Below are positions 55,219 through 64,000 of a stretch of 64,000 nucleotides of DNA, piece by piece (position 1 is the stretch's first letter; the number at the start of each line of letters is the position of its first letter). Source of the stretch: Myrmaecium sp. VS I D KN 1 (Eukaryota; Ascomycota; Dothideomycetes; Valsariales; Valsariaceae); contig JADQAV010000022.1 in the NCBI GenBank assembly GCA_019775845.1, positions 572,830 through 636,829 of the forward strand. The letters run 5' to 3'. Under the pieces are notes generated by a model that ran no database searches, was not told where the DNA came from, and was given only the letters and a program-made list of their open reading frames with translations. The position numbers were made by a program, and so were the translations under genes.

Positions 55219-56494
55219 CACCTAGAGGCGACGCAACGAGAAGGATGGGGTATATAGGTAGAGTCGGTGATGGGAGAACCTCGAGGTCTCAAAAGCGACA
55301 CCGCGGGTCAAGGAGCGACTGGGGCGGCGGGGGCGGCGGACAACTTTTTTCTAGCGCGCTATCGATAGGAGGGGGGGAATGCCGAAGACTCAAATCTCGG
55401 CACGAAGCTGCGCGCACGAAGCCCCAGAGGACAACAACGGAAACAGAAAAAGAAGAGAAAGGAGGAGTGGAGAGGTGCCGCGGAGGGCAGGAAAAGGAGC
55501 AAAGGGGTGAGTGAAGAAGACGAAGAAGGGAGGAGGAGGAGGAGGAGAAGGACAGGAGGAAAAAAGACGTAGGCGTTAGGGGCGATAAGATGAGAGAAAG
55601 CCGACCGCAGCTAAAGGTTAGTGCTGGGCGGAAGAAAGGGTGGAAAGGGTCAGTCAGCACTGAGCAGTCAGCCAAGGCCCGCGCTCCTTGTTTCCCTGGA
55701 GGCCCGACCAGCCCAACTCCCCCCGCAAAGGGCACTAAGGCACCAAAGGCAACGAGGCATCAGGCACGAAGGCACCAAGATAAGTAAGGCATTAAGGTAT
55801 TTAGGCACAAAAGGATGTCTGCCTGGATAGTCCCTTGTTTTTCAGGCAGAACACCTCAACACCACAGCTCAGCCTTCCACGACAACGATAACGGAGCAAC
55901 AACAAAGCAATCAGAGCCATGCGCATGGGAGATCTCGTCAAACTCACTCTGCTGTATACTTGTCTTCACGATGCTCTGCAGGTTGATAGATCAGTCCGGC
56001 ATCTAGCTTCTTCATTTGCTTAGATACAACACATTCCGCCTCGGGATTTTATTTCTATATAAATGTTTATTCGAATCGATGATTTTAGTCAAACCATCCT
56101 CCAATGTTCATACTTCGCACCAATTCACATAATCCTCATGCGATCGCTCAAGTCAAAGGTACAAATACTCAAATATATCATCGCAGCTTCGCCCTGTCAA
56201 GTTCTTGCATCTTCCATCGCCCAAGACGCTAAGACGACATTGCTTTGAAATCAAGCCAATCCTCCTCACCCAAAGAAGGCTACGAAACCACCGTTCCAGG
56301 AAATCTGCCCACGACGTGCGTCTGACATCTACAGCCCAGTCAACCAATCGCTGGTATCAAATCTGAATCCTCACAATCACCCGTGCAAGAGGGAGAAAAC
56401 ATAAATATACCCTAGCAAAGCCGTACCCCCGCTCAAAACCCATCCAGCATCTCCCAACCCACCAGCACACATCACATCCCACACACGTTCAAAC
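55219..56494. other. Divergent intergenic region with degenerate repeats
   Basis: About 1.28 kb between the divergent New1-like and SDR genes. It holds purine-rich sequence (about 55430-55570), the AGGCAC repeat tract at 55727-55814, and an AT-rich region from 55990. No gene is supported. Confidence 0.5.
55727..55814. repeat. Degenerate AAGGCAC tandem repeat
   Basis: About nine imperfect copies of (A)AGGCACNA in 88 bases. The same unit, less degenerate, occurs at 17876-17913. Both lie in intergenic DNA. Confidence 0.65.
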
Positions 56495-57643
56495 ATGGAC
56501 CCTCTCCTAACCCCGCCGCCGCCCAACACCTCCAAAACCGTCTTTCTCACCGGCGTGACCGGCTACATCGGCCACGCCGTCGCCGTCGCCTTCGTCCGCG
56601 CCGGTTACCGCGTGTACGGGCTCACACGAAGCAGCGCCTCCATCCCGGCCCTGCAAGCGGCCGAGATCCACCCCGTCCTCGGCAACCTGGACGACCGCGA
56701 CCTCACCTTCCTCCCACCGCTGCTAGCCCAGCAAGCCCGCTGGGACATCATCGTCTCCTGCACCGAAACCCTGGTCGACTACCCGGGGCACTACGACGCC
56801 ATCCTCCGGCTCATCACCCGCCTCGCCGCCTCCCACAACGCCCAGCCCAACGTCACCGCCCCGCCGCTGGTCCTCTACACCTCCGGCTGCAAGGACTATG
56901 GATCCCAGCCGCTGACCGCCAACCCGGACCCGGGCCCGGGCCCGTACCACACCGAGGAGTCCCCCCTGAACCCACCGCGCCTCCTCGCCCCGCGCGCCTT
57001 CACCGCCCCGAAGATCCTCGAGCCCCAGCACGCCCGGTCGGACGACGACGACAACAAGGCCGCCTTCCACGCCCTGCTCTTGCGGCCCACGAACGTGTAC
57101 GGCGGCGGGAGCAGCTTCTACGGGCTCCTCTTCAAGCTGGCCGAGCAGGCCAAAGCGGACGGCCTGGCCGTGCTGCGGATCCCGGCCCCGAGACGCTCGG
57201 TCATGCATGCCCTGCACGTGGACGACTGCGCCGAGGCGTACGTGGCGCTGGCGAGGGTGGCGCTGGAAGAGGCGGGTGGGCTGGAGAGAGTCACGGGACA
57301 GGCGTTCAATATCTCGTCCTACCGATGGGAGACGGCGGAGGAAGTGGGAAACGCGCTGGCGAAAGAGTACGGGTTTGAGAGGGTGGAATTCGATGAGAGC
57401 TTGCTGTCGACAGGGCAGGAGGAAGAGGCGGCGAAGGGCGTCGAGCCGGATATCCTGTCTTATTTGTTTAGGTTCAACCAGGCCGTGGGTAGTGAGAAGA
57501 TTAGGAGCGTGACAGGATGGCGGGATCGAAGGGCACTGCTCTCGGAGGACGTGGGGACATATCGCAGAGCCTGGGAGGGGACCAAGGAGATCGGAGGGAA
57601 AGTAATGGATTTCAGTTGGTTGGATACATTACGCCAGGCTTGA
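56495..57643 (+). CDS. Extended short-chain dehydrogenase/epimerase-like protein
   Basis: Single exon, 382 residues. The N-terminus has the Rossmann dinucleotide motif TGVTGYIGHAVAVAFVRAGY (GxxGxxG type) typical of atypical/extended SDRs and NAD-dependent epimerases. Other family landmarks are VLGNLDDRD, LVLYTSGCKDYG, LLLRPTNVYGGGSSFYG (the substrate-binding RPxxVYG motif) and VMHALHVDDCAEAYVALA. The canonical catalytic Tyr-x-x-x-Lys is not obvious at the expected place after YTSG; only DYG is seen. It may therefore be a reductase-like or non-catalytic member. There is no signal peptide or membrane segment, so it is probably cytosolic. Its stop lies only about 100 bases from the end of the convergent mclA gene. 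Substrate unknown. Confidence 0.85.
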   Translation: MDPLLTPPPPNTSKTVFLTGVTGYIGHAVAVAFVRAGYRVYGLTRSSASIPALQAAEIHPVLGNLDDRDLTFLPPLLAQQARWDIIVSCTETLVDYPGHYDAILRLITRLAASHNAQPNVTAPPLVLYTSGCKDYGSQPLTANPDPGPGPYHTEESPLNPPRLLAPRAFTAPKILEPQHARSDDDDNKAAFHALLLRPTNVYGGGSSFYGLLFKLAEQAKADGLAVLRIPAPRRSVMHALHVDDCAEAYVALARVALEEAGGLERVTGQAFNISSYRWETAEEVGNALAKEYGFERVEFDESLLSTGQEEEAAKGVEPDILSYLFRFNQAVGSEKIRSVTGWRDRRALLSEDVGTYRRAWEGTKEIGGKVMDFSWLDTLRQA

Positions 57644-57740
57644 AGCTGGTGTAGATGGCGGTAACATGTTGTCAGGCTAATGACTGGTTGGGATATATTG
57701 CCCTTAATTGTAAGCGCTATCCGGCAGTTGATATTTTCCA

Positions 57741-59941
57741 CTAAAAGCCTATGTTCATGAGGATAAAATGGTCAGCACTCAGCCATACTTCCAAGATGCA
57801 CAGGAGATGAATTTTTCAGAAATTGAAAGGACAACAAAAGGCCGAAACAGAGCGCGGTCACTTACCAGCTTCTGTGTTCCCCTCACCCATACTCTTGCTC
57901 CCGCTCGAACCGGACTGGATAGATCCCAGGATGCCATCAATGTACCCTGCTCCGCTCCATTTCTGGTGCGTCAGCACGTCACAGCCGAGTTCCTTCTCTC
58001 GCTTCTGCACCAGATTCACGTAGGCCAGCATGCCGTCTTCCTTGAAGCGCTTGGAGAGCTCATTGGTGATGGTTGCCGTAGAGTGAAGACCGGCCAGAGA
58101 GATGAGTTGGAGGACAAATCTGCCGCAGTGATCAGTATACCGCATGTGCTCGGGATGCTCGACGCAGATCATCAAAGCTATCTTACCCATGTTTCGCAAT
58201 GTCCCACACGAAGTTCTTCAGCGATTCCTCCGTAAAGCCTTGGCCCATCCAGTTGAAGCTAGGGCTGAGGTTGTACACTAGCTTCTTACCCGGGAACTTG
58301 CCACGGATCTCTCCTGCAAAGCCTGCAGCCTTCTCGACGCTCGGGTCGCCAGTCTCTACCCAGAGTAGGTCCGCGTAAGGTGCAAATTCCAGCCCACGTT
58401 TGACGGCCGCGGGCAAGCCGGCCTTGTAATGATAGAATCCTTCACGGGTACGGGGAATCTCCCAGTCGAAATAGACCGGCGTCTTCGTGTACTTCGCAGC
58501 GACCTCCCGGCGTCTGTGGAGGGAGTAATCGCGGTTTTGTTGGACGATTTTGAGATATTCGTCGATGACTTGTTGCGATGCACCTTCGTTTTGAAGGTGT
58601 TGAACCACGGCTGCAGAGAGTGAGCTTCAGACGCATTGCATTGCCGATGACACAAATGGAGTACAAACCTTCGTCAAATGTAACCAATTTGTGTTTCTTT
58701 ACCCACACAGCCTCGAACTGATCAATCTCGGAGCCTGATGCACCGCGCGCCTCCATCTGCTGCAGTGTCTCCGCCAGCGGTTCGGCCTCTTCGGTTACGC
58801 CCATGATGAACTCATGGTCGCGCACATCGATAGCGCTGCTCAGGAGCCTCCCGCTTTCGGAATCCGTCCGAGCAATGACCAGATTCTCGCACCCCATGAG
58901 ATCCCATTGAAAACGTGCAGCGACGAGGCGGTTAATATGTTCTCCCACTGGCACCAGAACCTTTCCAGCGAGATGACCACATTTTTTGCCGCCGTGCAAT
59001 TGGTCCTCGAAGTGAACAGCCGCGGCACCGTTCTCAGCAAAGAGTTTGGCGAGTTTGATGACGGCGGATAGGCCACCATGTCTGCGAAAGGGACATTGTT
59101 AGCACAATTTTGAAAATATGCTTTTCCCGATACGTACCCAGTATCTCCATCAGCAATAATCGGCCTCAGGTAGTCAACGTAAGGAGTTTTGGCTCGCTCC
59201 TCGGCGGACATTTTCCTTCTGGCATCGAAGTGCTTACGATCATGAAGCTGCTGAGCCTTGAACAATCGCTGGACTTGGTTGGGTACGGTATTGTACGGAT
59301 AGTCGCCGAAGTCTGCGGAGACTTCGTTGGTGGTAGTCAAAAGGGAGGAGCATGCCCAGCCGGAAACGTACAGCACCTCTTGATTAGGGGCTTGCTGGGT
59401 CATTTGTACCGGATCAATCGCGCCCACTGCAGCCGTGAGAATGCGTAATCAGCTTTGAATTTTGTCGTCTGTGATATCCCACAAAAGAGGCTGAAATGGG
59501 CAACGCACTTGTGTGAACGGGCTTCCCTTCTGCCGCTCGTTCTTCAAGGAGATTGAAGAGCTTCCGTGCCATCAGAGAGCTGGGATACGTCTGTTGCAAG
59601 GCTCCGCGCTTGCTGACAACATCTTCGGCAGAGTATGGACGCTTGATGCCCTTGTATCGTGGCGATGCCCACCAATCCTTGACTTGTTGCACTTGCGCAT
59701 TGAAGAGAGCATCCTCCGCTGGTCCGGCTTTCTGGGATTCTGAGAGCAATTGGAAGGAGTCGGCAGGCAGGGCAGAGGATACAGGCGGGTCAACCGGTTT
59801 CAGCATGGAGCTGGATATGCGGGCTGCAGAGATGAAAAGGGTTCGTGTAAAAGCGGGCTGAGAAGCTGCTGCTAAAAGCTTGCCTCGCCGAGCAAGAGAG
59901 CGTGAGGCGGTGCGCAACATGGCGATACGTGCCGGCCTCAT
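57741..59941 (-). CDS. mclA: Mitochondrial 2-methylisocitrate lyase
   Basis: Splits 2-methylisocitrate into succinate and pyruvate, the last step of the methylcitrate cycle that removes propionyl-CoA. Six exons are inferred: 59941-59509, 59426-59138, 59081-58669, 58610-58187, 58119-57866 and 57748-57741, total 606 residues, all phases consistent. The N-terminus is Arg/Ser/Ala-rich with no acidic residues ([12 protein letters not shown]), a mitochondrial presequence. Isocitrate-lyase superfamily motifs are [28 protein letters not shown] and [13 protein letters not shown] with the active-site Cys. C-terminal motifs are [19 protein letters not shown]-like sequence and [14 protein letters not shown]. 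The final exon encodes only Phe and stop. Reading through the last donor (GTAAGT) would give Lys-stop instead, the same length. Mitochondrial targeting and the partner gene favour methylisocitrate lyase over glyoxylate-cycle isocitrate lyase. Confidence 0.93.
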
Positions 59942-60531
59942 TGAAGTGATTGTGGTCAGCGTAGGGAACCTTGCAGGTTGGTATGCAGAAGTTGTGCCAG
60001 GGCTGCTTTTGTAATGCCGGAAAGAAGGCCGGTGGAGTATTCGGACACGGCACCGCACAGCGGTCTCAGACGATTATGGTCTCCCAGAAATAAACGATAC
60101 AATAGAACACAGAAACATCCGGCGCGCCGTGGCGCTCTCATTCGTTATGGCGGGAGTTGTGGTGGAGCAAGTGTTGGAGGCCGTCTCGGACCGAGGCAAG
60201 CTGCCACCCCCGCCTTTGCTTGGTCCCTGGACGCTCCACTAACCCGCGCGGCCCCGTGATGATGCCCGTACGGGGAATGTGGGAACTGGGGAGCTTACCC
60301 CAATCCTCTGCAGCATGCCGGGGCAGCTTGCTCGCCGTACATATAGCCCTTCTATGGCCTGGCATTCTCTCATATGCCCAGCTCTCGCACATTGCATTGC
60401 CCCTTCAAATTCACATCAGCACTTCGTTGCAGCACTCTCCCGCGAGTCCTCGAACCTGACGATCCACAGCTCCCGCTGATCGGCGCCTATTGACCCCACA
60501 TTCACAACCAAAGCTAGGGTCCCGCCGCAAC
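59942..60531. promoter_or_regulatory. Shared divergent promoter of the methylcitrate pair mclA/mcsA
   Basis: These 590 bases separate the start codons of two successive enzymes of one pathway, so coordinated induction by propionate is likely. A CTGGGG (fits the CreA consensus SYGGRG) is present near 60286. That consensus is short and common, so its function is unproven. I see no clear TATA box. Confidence 0.6.
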
Positions 60532-62174
60532 ATGGCATTGCATCCCCGAGCTACTCACAGGGCTCTCCGAGCCATCAAGGTGAGCAACCATATACTCCAT
60601 ATCACAGGGTGATGCTGATTGTGTCTTCAGCCTTCAGCAGGAAACCCATTCGTGTCAGGTATGCAATTATGTCCGCATTCCGTCCGAACACAGGGCTGAC
60701 GGCCCAGCGCAATCGCGATGCTACGCCTCTATCTCCGAACCCGACCTCAGGGAAACGGTGAGAAGGGCCATACCTGCCAAGCGCGAACTGTTGAAGAAGG
60801 TCAAATTGCATGCGGACAAAAAGCTCGGGGACTTGAAGGTCGAGAACACATTGGGCGGCATGAGGTATGGGCAGGTTCCCCATCATCAGGTCACAAAAAG
60901 CCGTTAACCCTCTATTAGAGGCCTCAAGGCAATGGTCTGGGAGGGCTCCGTGCTGGATGCTAACGAAGGTATCCGCTTCCACGGTCGCACGATCAAGGAC
61001 TGCCAGAAGGAGCTTCCGAAAGGAACTTCTGGGAGCGAGATGTTGCCGGAAGCCATGTTTTGGCTTCTACTCACCGGTCAAGTACCCTCAACGGCGCAAG
61101 TGCGCTCTTTGTCACGGGAGCTGGCCGAGCAGTCGAGTCTCCCAGACTTCGTCGAAAAGATGCTCGATGGATTCCCGAAAGATCTGCATCCAATGACACA
61201 GTTTGCTTGCGCTGTTTCGGCGTTGAACCGCGAGTCCAAGTTCGCCAGAATGTATGCGCAGGGTTTAGGCAAGGCGGATTATTGGGAACCGACCTTCGAC
61301 GATTGCATCAGTTTGATTGCCAAGCTTCCCACAATAGCTGCGAAGATATATCAGAACGCATATCGCGGCGGCGGAGCCCTTCACGGAGAAGTCGATTTGA
61401 ACCAGGATTGGGCATACAACTTTGCTTGTATGCTGGGCAAGGGTGGACCGGAGCATGAAGGATTCCAAGACCTCCTCCGTTTATACCTCGCTCTCCATGG
61501 AGACCACGAGGGTGGCAACGTGTCTGCACATACGACACATCTGGTTGGAAGCGCGCTGAGCGATCCTTTCCTAAGTTACAGCGCGGGCCTGCAAGGACTT
61601 GCTGGGCCTTTGCATGGCCTAGCTGCTCAGGAGGTTTTGCGGTTCATCCTGCAAATGCAGGAGGCTGTCGGTGAAAGCCCAAGTGAGCAGGCTGTCAAGG
61701 AATACTTGTGGACGACTCTCAAATCCGGCCGTGTGATTCCCGGTTACGGTCATGCAGTGCTGAGGAAGCCAGACCCTCGTTTCCAGGCGCTCATGAACTT
61801 TGCCAGCACCAGGCCTGATATCGTCAACGACTCGGTCTTCCAGTTGGTCAAGACGACATCGGAGATCGCCCCTGGCGTCTTAATGGAACACGGAAAGGTA
61901 TGTTCCAGGTCCAAGGCAACCCTCTTGGTTACAGCGCATGCAACTGACGATCTTCCAGACTAAAAATCCCTTCCCCAACGTCGACTCGTCGTCAGGCGTG
62001 CTTTTCCACCATTACGGCTTCAAAGAAACGCTCTACTACACTGCCACATTCGGTGTCAGTCGTGGCTTGGGCCCTCTCGCCCAGCTCGTATGGGATCGTG
62101 CTCTGGGTCTACCTATAGAGAGGCCTAAGTCGATTTGTTTGTCGGGTATCTTGAAGGAGGTTGAGGGTCAGTGA
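60532..62174 (+). CDS. mcsA: Mitochondrial 2-methylcitrate synthase
   Basis: Condenses propionyl-CoA with oxaloacetate to 2-methylcitrate, the entry step of the methylcitrate cycle. Five exons are inferred: 60532-60579, 60631-60658 (28-nt mini-exon), 60708-60864, 60919-61897 and 61959-62174, total 475 residues, all phases consistent. The N-terminus ([16 protein letters not shown], then SRCYAS) is a mitochondrial presequence. The citrate-synthase catalytic triad is visible: His in [13 protein letters not shown], His in [12 protein letters not shown], Asp in [13 protein letters not shown]. The protein closely follows my memory of Aspergillus McsA ([51 protein letters not shown]). Some residual citrate synthase activity is usual in this family. 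Divergent from mclA. Confidence 0.95.
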
Positions 62175-62673
62175 ACAATGAAAGGGGAGAATGGCCGGCT
62201 CGCAAGAATGGCCGTGTTTCTTACATCCCGGAGACGGTCTCATTTTAGCAATCATAGACGGGAATCTTTGAGATGCACATGTGTACAAGACGTTGCTGTT
62301 AGCTTTGCAAGTGGAGCTTTTCTACTAGGCGTGGCGTACATCCGTGCTCAACCGTCGTCCCTTATCGATAGTGGTGCTCAGGCACTCAGGAACGGTCGGA
62401 GGTTGCGGAGCGCTCATCATCGTCGCTTCACCATGCCAAGCTGAGCTGTTGCAACTTTCCACGTCAAGTCCTGGCCACAGGAAACACTCGTTAAGTTGCA
62501 TTTAATCCCGCGGCCCCTCCATCCCTCTTTTCTAGTGGGTTTTCTTCTATCATCCCAAAAGCTTCCCGAATCCTCGAACTCAACTCCTCATCTCCTTCGA
62601 CCTGCTCCAAACCCCTTAATGTTTTCCTGAGGGGTCAGATCAATCTTCATCCACGAGAAGCCATCTCTGAGAA
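62175..62673. other. Spacer between mcsA and the GH3 gene
   Basis: About 500 bases comprising the 3' flank of mcsA and the promoter and leader of the GH3 gene, both on the plus strand. No further gene is seen. Confidence 0.5.
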
Positions 62674-64000
62674 ATGGCTCCGAGAATTGTCGATACGTCC
62701 AACAGCCTACGTGGCAAATACACAGCACTCGATCAGCCTCCCAGTCCGGAGCCAGAAGCCGGCCCTCGCAGCAGCCGGTCGTCTTCCTCCGCGTCCACGT
62801 TCTCCGATCTCTCGGACTTTGACCCACTCAACTATGACGCCGGCACCTTGAAACGAAAGTCCACGACTCGCCCCCGAAGTCGCAAATCGAGCAGCAAACA
62901 CTCGCCAGGCTCCGCGTCGTTCCGGCCAAACCGGCCCAGCCTGCGGCATCGACTGTGCACCAAGTTCGCCTGTTTCCTGATACTGCTCTTCTTCAGCACC
63001 GTTATTCTTCTCCTCTCCGCCGTGGGATTATGGGCTCTTCGTCAGTCCCCACGCGAAGGCGAGAGCGAAGGCTGGTATCCTTCACCGGCAGGCGGCACAG
63101 CGGGACCCTGGAGCGATGCATATGCCAAGGCTGCAAAGCTCGTGGGCCAGATGACGTTGGTGGAGAAGGTCAACATTACAACAGGGATAGGCTGGAGCAT
63201 GGGGATGTGCGTGGGCAATACTGGGCCGGTCCCGAGACTCGGATTCCCTAGCCTTTGCCTTCAGGATGGACCACTGGGGATCAGGTTCGCTGATCATGCG
63301 ACTGCGTTCCCGGCGGGTATAACTGTGGGAAGCACCTGGGATAAGGATTTGTTCTACCGGAGGGGTAAAGCGCATGGACAAGAGGCTAAGGGCAAGGGTG
63401 TCAATGTGCTGCTGGGACCAGCGATGGGACCTCTGGGTCGGCTTCCTGCTGGAGGCAGGAACTGGGAAGGGTTTGGATCAGATCCGGTACTCCAGGGCAT
63501 TGCAGCCGCGCAGACGATCCGCGGTATCCAAAGCGAGGGCGTTATGGCGACGGCAAAACATTTTGTGGGCAATGAGCAGGAGCATTTCAGGCAAAGCTGG
63601 GAATGGGGCACACCGAACGCGATCTCTTCCAACATTGACGACAGGACGCTGCACGAAGTCTACGGGTGGCCCTTTGCCGACTCCGTCAAGGCCGGCGTGG
63701 CGAGCGTCATGTGCAGTTACAACCAGGTGAACAACAGCTACGCGTGTCAAAATAGCAAGCTACTCAACGGTGTACTCAAAGATGAGTTGGGATTCCAGGG
63801 GTTCGTGCAAAGCGACTGGCTCGCACAAAGAAGCGGGGTTGCGAGTGCGTTAGCAGGGTTGGACATGAGCATGCCGGGTGACGGGCTCAGATGGCAGGAC
63901 GGTACGGCTCTTTGGGGCCCAGAGTTGACGAAGGCGGTACTGAATGAGAGCGTGCCTATCCAAAGACTCGATGACATGGCGACACGAATCGTGGCGGCAT
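62674..64000 (+). CDS. Membrane-anchored GH3 beta-glucosidase, 3' end outside window
   Basis: Hydrolyses terminal beta-D-glucosidic bonds; predicted at the cell surface or in a secretory compartment. The frame is open from the ATG at 62674 to the window end (442 codons). Residues 1-90 are a Ser/Arg-rich cytoplasmic tail. A strong transmembrane helix lies at about residues 94-122 ([20 protein letters not shown]), so this is a type II membrane protein, resembling Aspergillus BglE rather than the secreted enzymes. The GH3 (beta/alpha)8 domain follows: [11 protein letters not shown] with the substrate-binding Asp, [32 protein letters not shown] with the KH motif, [10 protein letters not shown], and [10 protein letters not shown], whose Asp (codon 63814, residue 381) is the expected nucleophile. 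No intron is needed in the visible part. The acid/base Glu and FnIII domain should lie beyond the window. Confidence 0.93.
   Translation, partial: MAPRIVDTSNSLRGKYTALDQPPSPEPEAGPRSSRSSSSASTFSDLSDFDPLNYDAGTLKRKSTTRPRSRKSSSKHSPGSASFRPNRPSLRHRLCTKFACFLILLFFSTVILLLSAVGLWALRQSPREGESEGWYPSPAGGTAGPWSDAYAKAAKLVGQMTLVEKVNITTGIGWSMGMCVGNTGPVPRLGFPSLCLQDGPLGIRFADHATAFPAGITVGSTWDKDLFYRRGKAHGQEAKGKGVNVLLGPAMGPLGRLPAGGRNWEGFGSDPVLQGIAAAQTIRGIQSEGVMATAKHFVGNEQEHFRQSWEWGTPNAISSNIDDRTLHEVYGWPFADSVKAGVASVMCSYNQVNNSYACQNSKLLNGVLKDELGFQGFVQSDWLAQRSGVASALAGLDMSMPGDGLRWQDGTALWGPELTKAVLNESVPIQRLDDMATRIVAA

Noticed and set aside
53233-55257. 674-codon frame antisense to the New1-like gene
   Set aside because: It mirrors the codon bias of the true ABC ATPase gene; the translation has no domain and the minus-strand protein is unambiguous.

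Overview
This window looks like nuclear DNA of a filamentous ascomycete (Pezizomycotina). The evidence is many short GT-AG introns (about 48-92 nt, several with a CTGAC/CTGA branch motif), a very large multimodular non-ribosomal peptide synthetase (NRPS), a WOPR-type regulator, a PIR-type cell-wall protein, a mitochondrial methylcitrate cycle pair and several secreted or membrane-anchored carbohydrate-active enzymes. A short TACCTACC/AGGTAGGT motif recurs in the spacers. No species is assigned. All exon boundaries were inferred by eye from splice sites and reading phase.

Layout, left to right. 2-14816 (+) is the 3' part of a giant NRPS: A1(partial)-T1-E1-C2-A2-T2-C3-A3-T3-E3-C4-T4-C5-T5. Its two terminal C-T units lack adenylation domains, and the last T domain has lost the phosphopantetheine serine. 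15243-17158 (-) is a PL4 rhamnogalacturonan lyase and 18421-20439 (+) a secreted beta-sandwich/TIM-barrel hydrolase-like protein, divergent around a 1.3-kb spacer. A 5.3-kb gene-poor stretch follows, holding a MITE-like element with long inverted ends (22260-22810). Then come a PIR/GPI cell-wall protein (25757-27176), an SMP-30/gluconolactonase-like beta-propeller (28665-29786), a PPIL1-type cyclophilin (30391-30942, -), a TRIP4/ASC-1-type zinc-finger protein (31224-32960), a single-pass Cys-cluster/Pro-Gln-rich membrane protein (33891-35262, -), a CCC1/VIT1-like transporter (36604-37585), a CSC1/OSCA-type channel in five exons (38093-41704, -), a small conserved protein of unknown function (43621-44453, -), a WOPR transcription factor (46079-47587), an intron-containing tRNA-Val(AAC) (50835-50932), a New1/Elf1-type eEF3-like ABC ATPase (51802-55218, -), an extended SDR (56495-57643), the divergent methylcitrate pair mclA (57741-59941, -) and mcsA (60532-62174, +), and the 5' part of a membrane-anchored GH3 beta-glucosidase (62674 to the window end).

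Functional links. The clearest is mclA/mcsA: consecutive methylcitrate-cycle enzymes sharing one 590-bp promoter, both with N-termini that look like mitochondrial presequences. The lyase and the hydrolase-like protein may cooperate in pectin breakdown. The NRPS has no recognisable tailoring genes to its right, so any cluster would extend left of the window. I see no wholly new system. The oddest items are the C-terminal half of the NRPS with its local cluster of introns, the PIR protein with its domain order reversed, the uncharacterised hydrolase-like partner of the lyase, and the MITE-like element.
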